In this document: positions 35,403 to 42,970 of the stretch, piece after piece | Layout of the letters: every line of letters starts with the position of its first letter | How positions within the stretch are numbered: position 1 is the stretch's first letter | Source of the DNA: JAIQFL01 sp035295745 | Lineage (GTDB): Bacteria; Acidobacteriota; Terriglobia; Bryobacterales; Bryobacteraceae | Reading direction: 5' to 3' | NCBI GenBank assembly: GCA_035295745.1 | Contig: DATGIL010000021.1 | Location: 62,001 to 126,000, forward strand | Length of the DNA: 64,000 nt | The notes under the pieces: generated by a model | Told to the model about the DNA's origin: nothing | The model's database searches: none | What the model saw: only the letters and a program-made list of their open reading frames with translations | Position numbers and translations under genes: made by a program

Positions 35403-35522
35403 ATGCTGGAACTCTTTTGGCTTCTATGGTCCGTGTTCTCAGGGCCTACGCTCCATCCTGCAGATGATAGCTGCACGGATGACTCTTGTATCGTTCAGCA
35501 GGGCACCGGAAGCGGGGGCTAA
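35403..35522 (+). CDS. 39-aa peptide with DSC motif pair and Gly-rich end
   Basis: ATG at 35403 follows AAAGGAGGAAGA, among the strongest ribosome-binding sites in the window. The frame ends at TAA 35520-35522. The peptide starts with a hydrophobic, aromatic stretch (MLELFWLLWSVFSG), continues through DDSCTDDSC, and ends QQGTGSGG. The only two cysteines are five residues apart, each preceded by Asp-Ser. It lies between the S8 protease and the TPR-CHAT protease genes on the same strand. It resembles a precursor or signal peptide substrate more than a structural protein. No family recognised. Confidence 0.6.
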   Translation: MLELFWLLWSVFSGPTLHPADDSCTDDSCIVQQGTGSGG

Positions 35523-35571
35523 TCCTCGCTGACATAACTCCCTCATGGCCGTCGCTGGCCAGCGGGGTTTT

Positions 35572-35595
35572 GGGGGCTGCTGCCAGGCGGCCCCC
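35572..35595 (+). terminator. GC hairpin after the 39-aa peptide gene
   Basis: GGGGGC and GCCCCC arms with an inner GC pair enclose TGCCAG. GTTTGTT follows, so the U-tract is weak. It may attenuate transcription between the peptide gene and the CHAT gene, or be a pause site. Confidence 0.35.
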
Positions 35596-35644
35596 GTTTG
35601 TTACAATCGTACCCACCGCAATTTCGCGCTCGTCGCGCTCGGCA

Positions 35645-38578
35645 ATGAATCGTCTTTATCGATCTACGCTGATCCTGATGACACTACCGGTGTCGGCAGT
35701 GTGCTCTGCTTGCGTTCCCCTCGCAACGGACCAGACTTTGCCGGCGCAGGTTTCAACCCCCTCGCCCGCCTGTTTCCAGTTGTCGATTTCGCGAGGAGAG
35801 GCGACCCAACTCACCGTCGCCTTTGCCCAAGAACTTGAGATCCGGGCGATTCGAGACAAGGAGTCTATTCATGTAGACAGCTTCGAGTTCGGTAAAGAGA
35901 CTGTGACCCTGGTCGAGCCGGGGCAGTATCGGATTGTCGTTCAGCCTCACACCGCTTCTCATAGCTCTCTAAACATAATCATGTCCCGAAAATCGCTGAC
36001 ATTACAGGAAGCCGTTGTCTGGCGCCGGGCAGAGGATGCCGCTACCCTTGCCGAACGGGGCACAAGGGATCAAATTGCGGCCTCTTTGGCTCTATGGACA
36101 GAGCTTGGCGATCGTGCAAGCATTGCCCGGACCTGTCTCAAACAGGGCGACAACTTGTGGGACACCAACCCGATCGGCGCACGAGAAGCTTACGAAGAGG
36201 CATTGACGATGTGCCGCTCGCTCGACGACGCCCGTTGTTCCGCGGAAGCCGCGAACAACAGCGGACTGGCTGCCCAGAACTTAGGCGAATTCGATCGATC
36301 GCGAGAACGTCTGAGCGAGGCGGCTCGTCTATGGGGTGCCGTTTCCGACCGGGTCAGCGAAGGCATCACGATTTCGAACGTAGGCTTGATGTGGCAACAC
36401 GTGGGCGATTTTCGAAACGCCATCGAGACCCTCCGCCAGGCAGAGGCGATCCTGCGAAAAAACAGAGCCCCGGGCTCACACGCCAGCACGGTGACCGATA
36501 TCGGACTGTGCTATCTCTACCTGGCGGAGTTCGACAAGGCCCGAGTGAATTTCCAGAATGGTCTGGAAGAGGCCACCCGCCACGGGCGCGCTGATGTGGC
36601 CGTGCACGCCCGACTGAACCTGGGCCGTTCCTACCTTCTCGACGGCCAGCCGGTGCGAGCGCGCGCGATTCTCGAAAGGACGCTCGCGGAGTCGTCCAAA
36701 CTGAAGGACGCATCGGTTCGCGGCGACGTTCTCGATAACCTCGGGCAAACCATGCGCGCGCTCCATCATCCACACGAGGCGCGCGAACTTCTGGAACAAG
36801 CGCTCAGCATTCATATCAAATCGCGCGACCGCCGGTTTGAAGCTTATGACCTTCACTACCTCGGCCTCACCTCTCAAGATCTCGGCGACCGGGACGCAGC
36901 GCGCCGGTATCTCAACCGCGCGCTCGAGATCCGTCTTGCCTGTGGGCTGCGCGATGACGCTTCCGACTCTCTCTACGCATTGGCTAATCTCGAACGAGAC
37001 GCCGGTCGTTTGGACCCAGCCCGAGACTTGGCAGAGCAGGCATTGAAGCTTTTGGAATCCGTGCGCCAGCACGTGCCCGGGCCAAACCTTCGCGCGTCGT
37101 TCTACTCGCGGAAGCGCCGCTTCTTCGATCTCCTGGTGGACGTCGCCATGCCGCTCAGCAACGAACCCGGCGCCGCCGAACGCGGCCTGCTCGCCGCGGA
37201 GCGAGGCCGCGGACGCGCCCTTCTCGACCTTCTCGCGGAGGGCTCGCTGCTTCGCCAACTACCCCCCGCCGAACTGCAAAACAGCGCGCTCATCCAACGA
37301 GACCTCGACATGCTCTCCGCGCGATTAACCGCCGCCAAACCGGCAGACGAGGCCACCATTCGCCACCGCATGGAGGCTTTGACTGCGGAAAACGTCGTGG
37401 TCGAGGCCCACATTCGCCAGTTGATCGAGGACCAGGCCGGCACCCAGCCGCTGAGTTCCTTCTCGCAACTCCAGAACAACGGACTGCCTGCGGATAGCGC
37501 GCTTCTGGAGTTCCATCTCGGCGACAGGCAAAGCTACCTCTGGTATGTCGATCGCATGCGGGTGCGCGTGTTTCCTCTTCCCTCGCGCGAGAAGATCGCA
37601 AACGAAGCGCGGGCTGCTATCGAAGAGTTCGGACGCATTTTGGAACGCCGCCGCTCACCTGCACGGCAGGCGGCCTTCGAACAGAGCATGCAGCAGCTCT
37701 CGGCTACGCTTCTCGGAGGGTTAAAGGACGTGAACCTGCCGCCCCGCCTGATTCTTGCGCTGGATGGCGTGCTGCTGCGGGTCCCCTTCGCTGCCCTGGA
37801 ACTGCCCTTCGGGCACCAGCGATTGGGCCTCGTCCACAATCTGGTACAAGTTCCCTCGGCGGCCTATCTGCTGGCGGGACGGAAGCCTCGTCCCTCTAGC
37901 GCATTTCCGAAATCTATTCTAGCGCTCGCGGATCCTGTCTTCTCTCCAGGCGATCCGAGGGTACCCGAGGCCGCCCGAAAACCCCCAGCCGCCGACCTGG
38001 CGAGGCTCCCCTTCACGGCCGAGTTGGACACCATCCGCAAGGCGGTGCCGCCATCGCGATATCAGATCCTCAAGGGATTCGAGGTGAGCCGCGAGAACGT
38101 CGCTCGCCTGCGCTTGGAAGAATTTGGAGTGCTGCACTTTTCAACCCACGCTCTGATCGACGACCGCATTCCCGAAATCTCCCGCATCGCGCTCTCGCTG
38201 GTGGACGCCGCGGGACGGCCGGCGGACGGGTTTCTGCGACCCTACCAGCTTTCGGAACTGCGCTTGGACGGACCGGTGGTGGTGCTTTCGGCATGCGATA
38301 CAGCGCTCGGGAAGCAGGTACTGGGAGAGGGATTGGCGGGCCTGTCGAGCAGTCTCTTCGCTGCCGGCGCCGCGCAACTGGTGCTGACTCTCACCGAGGT
38401 GGACGCCGAGGCATCCTCAGAACTTCTGAGTCACGTCTACAATCGCTATCTGACGGGCACGACGGCGGGAATCGAACATTCTCTGATGCTGGCGCGCCAG
38501 GCGATGGTGAGTCAGCCTCGGTGGTCTGACCCTTACTATTGGGCAGGTTTTGTAGTTATAGGACGTACTGGGGAGTAG
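35645..38578 (+). CDS. Exported TPR-CHAT protease
   Basis: A 977-aa protein. ATG at 35645 gives an N terminus with a hydrophobic helix (LILMTLPVSAVCSACV) that looks like a signal or lipoprotein-like leader, although the lipobox is imperfect. A beta-rich segment (about 35-100) precedes seven or more TPR-like repeats (about 110-480), then a helical linker. The CHAT caspase-like domain (about 680-975) has the catalytic His835 in HFSTHALID and Cys884 in VVLSACDTALG, and ends SDPYYWAGFVVIG as the family does. CHAT enzymes are caspase relatives that cleave protein substrates when TPRs sense a partner. The upstream 159 bases of open frame show no family character. Confidence 0.88.
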   Translation: MNRLYRSTLILMTLPVSAVCSACVPLATDQTLPAQVSTPSPACFQLSISRGEATQLTVAFAQELEIRAIRDKESIHVDSFEFGKETVTLVEPGQYRIVVQPHTASHSSLNIIMSRKSLTLQEAVVWRRAEDAATLAERGTRDQIAASLALWTELGDRASIARTCLKQGDNLWDTNPIGAREAYEEALTMCRSLDDARCSAEAANNSGLAAQNLGEFDRSRERLSEAARLWGAVSDRVSEGITISNVGLMWQHVGDFRNAIETLRQAEAILRKNRAPGSHASTVTDIGLCYLYLAEFDKARVNFQNGLEEATRHGRADVAVHARLNLGRSYLLDGQPVRARAILERTLAESSKLKDASVRGDVLDNLGQTMRALHHPHEARELLEQALSIHIKSRDRRFEAYDLHYLGLTSQDLGDRDAARRYLNRALEIRLACGLRDDASDSLYALANLERDAGRLDPARDLAEQALKLLESVRQHVPGPNLRASFYSRKRRFFDLLVDVAMPLSNEPGAAERGLLAAERGRGRALLDLLAEGSLLRQLPPAELQNSALIQRDLDMLSARLTAAKPADEATIRHRMEALTAENVVVEAHIRQLIEDQAGTQPLSSFSQLQNNGLPADSALLEFHLGDRQSYLWYVDRMRVRVFPLPSREKIANEARAAIEEFGRILERRRSPARQAAFEQSMQQLSATLLGGLKDVNLPPRLILALDGVLLRVPFAALELPFGHQRLGLVHNLVQVPSAAYLLAGRKPRPSSAFPKSILALADPVFSPGDPRVPEAARKPPAADLARLPFTAELDTIRKAVPPSRYQILKGFEVSRENVARLRLEEFGVLHFSTHALIDDRIPEISRIALSLVDAAGRPADGFLRPYQLSELRLDGPVVVLSACDTALGKQVLGEGLAGLSSSLFAAGAAQLVLTLTEVDAEASSELLSHVYNRYLTGTTAGIEHSLMLARQAMVSQPRWSDPYYWAGFVVIGRTGE

Positions 38579-38603
38579 TGCAGCGGAAAATCCCTTAGAC
38601 GGG

Positions 38604-38609
38604 TATAAT
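38604..38609 (+). promoter_or_regulatory. Consensus -10 box just before the second sigma-like gene
   Basis: A perfect TATAAT ends 13 bases before ATG 38623, so the transcript leader would be only about 7 bases. No good -35 box is seen 16-18 bases upstream. Sigma 2 may therefore have its own start, separate from the CHAT gene. Confidence 0.4.
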
Positions 38610-38622
38610 CGTCTGACGGGTC

Positions 38623-39135
38623 ATGCTGACTTCCCGCCAAATGTCGCCTGAAGCCTGGGCTCGCGTGTTTGACGCCCTGGTTTTCTATTTCACCCGCCGT
38701 TTGGGTGAGTTGAACGCGGAAGATCTCGCTCAGCAGACGCTCGTGGCCGTCCTGAAGAGGGTCGACTACCAGTTTGAGAAGGAGGAAGATTTCCTGCGGG
38801 TTTGCTACGGTTTCGCCACCAATATCTTGAAAGCGGCCTATCGCCAAGGCGGCCGGGATGCCCACGTTTCCCTCGAGGACTTTATTCCGGAGCCCGAAAA
38901 CCGCACCAGCGCCAGTGGGATCGAGAATGCTATTTTCCTGGACGATGTGTTGAGGGAAGGCCAACGGCAGCTCAAAAAGCGCGATTGGGAGCTGATCCGC
39001 GAGGCCGCGGAAGCTCAATTGGACAACCAGCCTCACAACTACCCAAGCGGAAAAGAGAACAAATTTCGTGTGGCGCTGCACCGCGCGCGCGGCAAGCTGG
39101 CTCAGGTTGTGCGTCGGCGAGACGATAAGATGTAA
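38623..39135 (+). CDS. Sigma-like factor with reduced region 4 (sigma 2 of the protease cluster)
   Basis: A 170-aa protein. Region 2 is recognisable as LNAEDLAQQTLVAVLKRV and FLRVCYGFATNILKAAYRQ. The C-terminal part keeps the last recognition-helix-like stretch KENKFRVALHRARGKL, but the usual first helix and turn of region 4 are replaced by a polar segment with Gln/Asn/Pro. It is about 20 aa shorter than typical ECF factors. Met7 (38641) is an alternative start. It is followed after 6 bases by an anti-sigma-like gene. Confidence 0.75.
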   Translation: MLTSRQMSPEAWARVFDALVFYFTRRLGELNAEDLAQQTLVAVLKRVDYQFEKEEDFLRVCYGFATNILKAAYRQGGRDAHVSLEDFIPEPENRTSASGIENAIFLDDVLREGQRQLKKRDWELIREAAEAQLDNQPHNYPSGKENKFRVALHRARGKLAQVVRRRDDKM

Positions 39136-39141
39136 CAGTCC

Positions 39142-39897
39142 ATGTCTCCCGAACATAAAGAGTTGGTAGAACCCGTGCGAGCCTATTTGCTAGGGAAACT
39201 CGACGATCAGGCGGCTACCGAACTGGAACTCCGCTATTTCACAGACCGCCGCGTCTTCCTCCGCATTCGAGACATTGAGACCTCGCTGATTCAGGATTAT
39301 CTTTCGGACCATCTTTCCCCAGGAGATCGGGACCGTTTTGAGAGCCGCTATCTGCGGGTGCCGGAAATGCGGCAACGCCTGGAGGAGGTACGCCGGCTTA
39401 ACGAGAAGCGGGCAGCGGCCATGGCTTTTCCGCGAGGGCTGGCGGCGCTTGCGGCCGGTGTGCTGCTCGCGAGCGCGGGCGGGGCGTGGTATCTGGCGAA
39501 ACGGCGCGAGGCGCCTCCCCCACAGGTGACCCGCGTAATTCCTGCGCTGCCGCCGGCTCCCGCCGTCACTCTGCCACTCTCTCCGGGCCTGAAGATGGGT
39601 GGCGAAGCTCGTACCAGGGAGTTGAAGCTGCCTTCGCCGCCGGCGCTCGTGCGACTCATTCTGGAACTACCGGGCCAAGCCACACCGATCGATTGTACGG
39701 TCCAGATCTCCAAGCCTGATTCTGATCCGCCAGTCATTTGGACCAGTCCTGCGCCTCTCAGGTCAACCCCTGCTACGGGGGGACAGGTAGTCACTGTTGA
39801 CTTCGAGTCTACCATCTTAAGTACTGGGGACTACATCGCGCACGCTCTGGGTCCAGACGGTCAGATACGCGAGTCTTACGTCTTTCAGGCACGGTAG
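39142..39897 (+). CDS. Anti-sigma-like membrane protein with duplicated N-terminal motif
   Basis: A 251-aa protein. Two tandem copies of a helical motif are visible near 11-38 (AYLLGKLDDQAATELELRY) and 51-78 (DYLSDHLSPGDRDRFESRY). The first resembles the N terminus of the protein at 32287. One membrane helix lies at about 97-114 (GLAALAAGVLLASAGGAWYL), then a Pro-rich linker and a beta domain ending in IAHALGPDGQIRESYVFQ. No zinc ligands. Position directly behind the sigma-like gene supports an anti-sigma role. Confidence 0.68.
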   Translation: MSPEHKELVEPVRAYLLGKLDDQAATELELRYFTDRRVFLRIRDIETSLIQDYLSDHLSPGDRDRFESRYLRVPEMRQRLEEVRRLNEKRAAAMAFPRGLAALAAGVLLASAGGAWYLAKRREAPPPQVTRVIPALPPAPAVTLPLSPGLKMGGEARTRELKLPSPPALVRLILELPGQATPIDCTVQISKPDSDPPVIWTSPAPLRSTPATGGQVVTVDFESTILSTGDYIAHALGPDGQIRESYVFQAR

Positions 39898-39905
39898 GAC
39901 TACTG

Positions 39906-40367
39906 ATGATGAAAATGAAGCTGTCCCTTGCTCTCTTGGCTGCCTCGGTGGGTTGGACTCAAGGCTACATTCCCGTAGTGATCGACGTCGGCGGAAACCA
40001 GTTGGTGGGACGGCCGTTCTTCATTGCCACGGAACCTTCCAAGGCGGCTGGAATGGTCAAGCTCCAGTTGACAGTCTCTCCCACGGGGGCTGTGGTGAAC
40101 GCGGAAGCTCGTAGCGGACCGGAAGACTTGCGCGAGAGCGCCTTGAACAGCGCCAGGCGCTGGCGATTCGTAGCTCAGTCTGATCAGGCAAGGGCGATCG
40201 AGGCTACCGTTTTCTTTGGCCCGCCGCCGTCGGAACCGCATGGACAAATGCGCGGCAGCTCGTTACGCCCGAACTTCACAGCCAAGTCGCGCGCGAAGTC
40301 AGGGGCGTTGACAAGTCTCTGTTCGTCACTTTCACTTATGGCACCACCCATCAGTTGGCGAAGGTAA
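39906..40367 (+). CDS. Secreted TonB-C-like protein, probably frameshifted
   Basis: The frame encodes a signal peptide (LSLALLAASVGWTQG) and a domain like TonB C-terminal regions, with VKLQLTVSPTGAVVNAEA and SALNSARRWRF. After ATVFFGPPPSEP near residue 115 the sequence loses protein character and becomes Ser/Arg/Ala-rich to the stop. A different frame continues convincingly from 40244. The gene follows the anti-sigma-like gene by 8 bases. It probably has no role in energy transduction, since it lacks the TonB anchor and Pro-rich spacer. Confidence 0.62.
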   Translation: MMKMKLSLALLAASVGWTQGYIPVVIDVGGNQLVGRPFFIATEPSKAAGMVKLQLTVSPTGAVVNAEARSGPEDLRESALNSARRWRFVAQSDQARAIEATVFFGPPPSEPHGQMRGSSLRPNFTAKSRAKSGALTSLCSSLSLMAPPISWRR

Positions 40368-40435
40368 CGATCCAGGACAACCCGTTGCCGATCCCATACC
40401 CATCCCGGCTCTTACCACCCGTTCGCCAGCAATAA
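40244..40435 (+). other. Out-of-frame continuation of the TonB-C-like gene
   Basis: Read two bases out of step with the upstream part, this stretch gives TNARQLVTPELHSQVAREVR, then DKSLFVTFTYGTTHQLAKV, then IPYPSRLLPPVRQQ and a TAA at 40433-40435. It is a far more protein-like sequence than the frame above it. No start codon or ribosome-binding site of its own is seen. A one- or two-base indel near 40235-40243 would join the two. Confidence 0.55.
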
Positions 40436-40562
40436 GACAGAAATTCGTTAACGAAGGGTGTAATGACCTCGCCCGGAGACTCATATAGCCTTGTGAGTTG
40501 AGTTTGGCCGGATTTTTGGTGCGAATCTGCACCCGCGCCAGACTCAACCAACTGAGGTGTAT

Positions 40563-41201
40563 ATGGAACGAAGCCTACAGAGTCTTGGATGTAAGTCTTT
40601 CATACTCAGTCTCATCGCGCTGTCGCTTCCGGCCCTTGCCCAAAATGGCGGAAGGTTCGAAGAAGCCAAGCGCATGGCGGTGAGCTACCTGGACAGCAAT
40701 CAGTACGACCGTGCGGCGGGCAAGTTGGAAGAGGTCTGGGAACAGGACCAGACTGACCCGGCCGTGGCCGAATACCTGGGGATTGCCTATCTAAACGGAG
40801 ACGACCGGCGCTACAACGCTGCGATCGAAGGAAAGGCTCAGAAGGCTCTCGAACAGGCCATTAAGCTTGGCGGAAAAGCGACCTTCCTGGTACGGCACCC
40901 GCACGGGGGCATCATTGGGCGGGTCAGCGGCGGCGACGCTCTGGATTACTGTGCCGGCAAGCTCTCCATCTCTCCCGGACGCGTGGTGTTCGTGATGAAG
41001 GCCCTGAAGGGGGCGGAAGATCATTCCTTCGAACTAAAGACTTCCGACATTCTTAAGATCAATACCCCCAACGCAGAGGGCAAGTTCACAATCAAGACCA
41101 AACCGAAAAACTATCCGTTTCAACCGCAAACCAAAAACAAGGCAGACAGCGATCTACTTCTGTCCCTGATCCGAGAGCACCTCGGAGTGGGAACGCAGTG
41201 A
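40563..41201 (+). CDS. Periplasmic TPR-like protein
   Basis: A 212-aa protein with signal peptide (SFILSLIALSLPALAQN), then two helical repeat units (FEEAKRMAVSYLDSNQYDRA and a following VAEYLGIAYLNGD) resembling TPRs. A beta-rich C-terminal domain contains VVFVMKAL and FELKTSDILKI. ATG 40563 follows GAGGTG at good distance, whereas the GTG at 40557 overlaps that site. It leads into the M48 protease gene and may be its partner. Confidence 0.7.
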   Translation: MERSLQSLGCKSFILSLIALSLPALAQNGGRFEEAKRMAVSYLDSNQYDRAAGKLEEVWEQDQTDPAVAEYLGIAYLNGDDRRYNAAIEGKAQKALEQAIKLGGKATFLVRHPHGGIIGRVSGGDALDYCAGKLSISPGRVVFVMKALKGAEDHSFELKTSDILKINTPNAEGKFTIKTKPKNYPFQPQTKNKADSDLLLSLIREHLGVGTQ

Positions 41202-41212
41202 AAGGAAAAAAG

Positions 41213-42970
41213 ATGGCCATCATAGGAAAAAGTTTTGCGAGTGTCTCGCTACTCGTGGCACTCTCGATCCCAGCTTTCGGTCAAAAACTCCCGTTCGTCG
41301 GCAAGAAATCAGACCCGGCAAAAGAAGCTGAGAAGAACGTGCTCCGGTACGAGAAACTGAAGCAGTACTCCCTCGACCGATATCGCGAGAACCTGGAATT
41401 TCGGGACGAAGTCGACCAGCGATACGAAGAATTGCTCCGGTCCCACAGCCAGCGGGCATACGCACGCAACACGGGAGTCTCTTCCTACATCGCCACGGTC
41501 CGTGAAGACCGGTGGCGCGTTCATGAGAATCTCTACGACAACCTGGTGGTCCAGGACCACATCAACCGGCTGGGTCAGCACCTGGTGCCGAAAGATTCGG
41601 AGCGGGCGTTCGCGTTCAAAGTCATTCCGGAGCCTATCCCGCTGGCCGAGACACTGTCCACGGGCACCATTTATATCTCCACCGGTCTGATCTCCGTGGT
41701 GGACTCGGAAGCGCAACTCGCCTATGTGCTGGCCCACGAAATGGCGCATGTCCAACTGGATCACTGGAAGGAAAGGGTGATGCTGGACTGCGGCCAGCAA
41801 GCTTACGCCGAGGATCAAGCCGCAAAATCGGCTCGCATCGGGATGTTCACCTCCTTGCTGGGAGCCGGACTGGGCGGGATATTCGGCGGAATTCCGGGAA
41901 CGGGCATTGCCGGAAATCTGAATTCCGCGGTGAACGGCATGGCCCTGGGCGGCGCGATCGGCCAGTTCGCCGGCGCACTGCTGAATCGTCCGCTAATCGT
42001 AAGCTGGGACCAGGTAGAGGAAGACGCTGCGGATCAAATGGCCTTCAAGGCCGTTCTGGAAGCGTCATACGACGTGCGCGAGGTCCCCACGCTCTACGCC
42101 ACCATGCAGAAGGCCGCAGCGCGCGACACGCGCATCGGGCTGGGCTTCTTGGGGAGCCGCCATCGCATCGAGCAGCGCATGGAGAAGGCCAAGGACCTGA
42201 TCGCCAACGCCTACCAGGCGGATATTGCGGCGAAGTTGAAGACCGGCTTCCTGTCCACCACTGCGGAACACCGCAACCTGATGGCGGAACTTAAGCGCGA
42301 CAACGGCATCATGGCCTATTACAACGACATGTTTGAGATGTCGCGATCGAATCTCGCCGATGCGGTGGCGATTCGCGACAACGACCCGGCCGCGCACTAC
42401 TTCTACGCGAAGGTTCTGAAGCTGATCGGCCGCACGGTCGAGGACGACAGGCTGGCGCAGGCCGAATTCTACAAGGCCACAAAGTTCGACACCCGCGACG
42501 AGAATTTCGGATCGCACCTGCATTTGGCGCTCATGATGGCGCGCGATCGTAATGCCGACAAGGCCGAAATCACGAAGGAACTCGACTCTTACGTCAGCGA
42601 TTATGCGCACTACAACGTAATGGACCGAGCCCTGCGCGCTTTTCCGCCGAATTTGGATTCGGTATACGAATACATGACGCTCTACGGCGATCCCGGCTGG
42701 CGTCCGAAGCCGCCGGATTTGAAGGACGTCGATCCGGCTTACCAGCAGATCAGTGACGGCGTCGCGGCGCGAGTTCCCGGGGCGCCTCAAGGCCCTGCGA
42801 TGCGAGCCGACAATCCGGCAGAGCCGGGCAAAGGCACCACCGGAGTCGGCGGCAGACCGCCGGTGCCCGCTGAGCTCATGAACAGGATACCGGGCGGCCA
42901 AATCATCGCGCCGGTTCAGCAGATGAAGGACTCGGTTCAGCAGCAAACCCAGCAAATCAAGAAACAATGA
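41213..42970 (+). CDS. Periplasmic M48-family metalloprotease
   Basis: A 585-aa protein with signal peptide (SFASVSLLVALSIPAFGQ), an N-terminal helical region, and a zinc motif HEMAH at 175-179 in YVLAHEMAHVQLDH. A Gly-rich segment (about 208-255) resembling a membrane-inserting loop follows, then EEDAADQMAF with the third-ligand Glu. The C-terminal half is helical and TPR-like, as in BepA. ATG at 41213 sits after AAAGGA. A GTG at 41198 would overlap the previous gene by 4 bases. BepA-like proteins check outer-membrane protein assembly. Confidence 0.87.
   Translation: MAIIGKSFASVSLLVALSIPAFGQKLPFVGKKSDPAKEAEKNVLRYEKLKQYSLDRYRENLEFRDEVDQRYEELLRSHSQRAYARNTGVSSYIATVREDRWRVHENLYDNLVVQDHINRLGQHLVPKDSERAFAFKVIPEPIPLAETLSTGTIYISTGLISVVDSEAQLAYVLAHEMAHVQLDHWKERVMLDCGQQAYAEDQAAKSARIGMFTSLLGAGLGGIFGGIPGTGIAGNLNSAVNGMALGGAIGQFAGALLNRPLIVSWDQVEEDAADQMAFKAVLEASYDVREVPTLYATMQKAAARDTRIGLGFLGSRHRIEQRMEKAKDLIANAYQADIAAKLKTGFLSTTAEHRNLMAELKRDNGIMAYYNDMFEMSRSNLADAVAIRDNDPAAHYFYAKVLKLIGRTVEDDRLAQAEFYKATKFDTRDENFGSHLHLALMMARDRNADKAEITKELDSYVSDYAHYNVMDRALRAFPPNLDSVYEYMTLYGDPGWRPKPPDLKDVDPAYQQISDGVAARVPGAPQGPAMRADNPAEPGKGTTGVGGRPPVPAELMNRIPGGQIIAPVQQMKDSVQQQTQQIKKQ

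Noticed and set aside
35486..35644. Extended N terminus of the CHAT protein from a TTG at 35486
   Set aside because: It overlaps the 39-aa peptide frame, crosses a GC hairpin and lacks protein character before ATG 35645.
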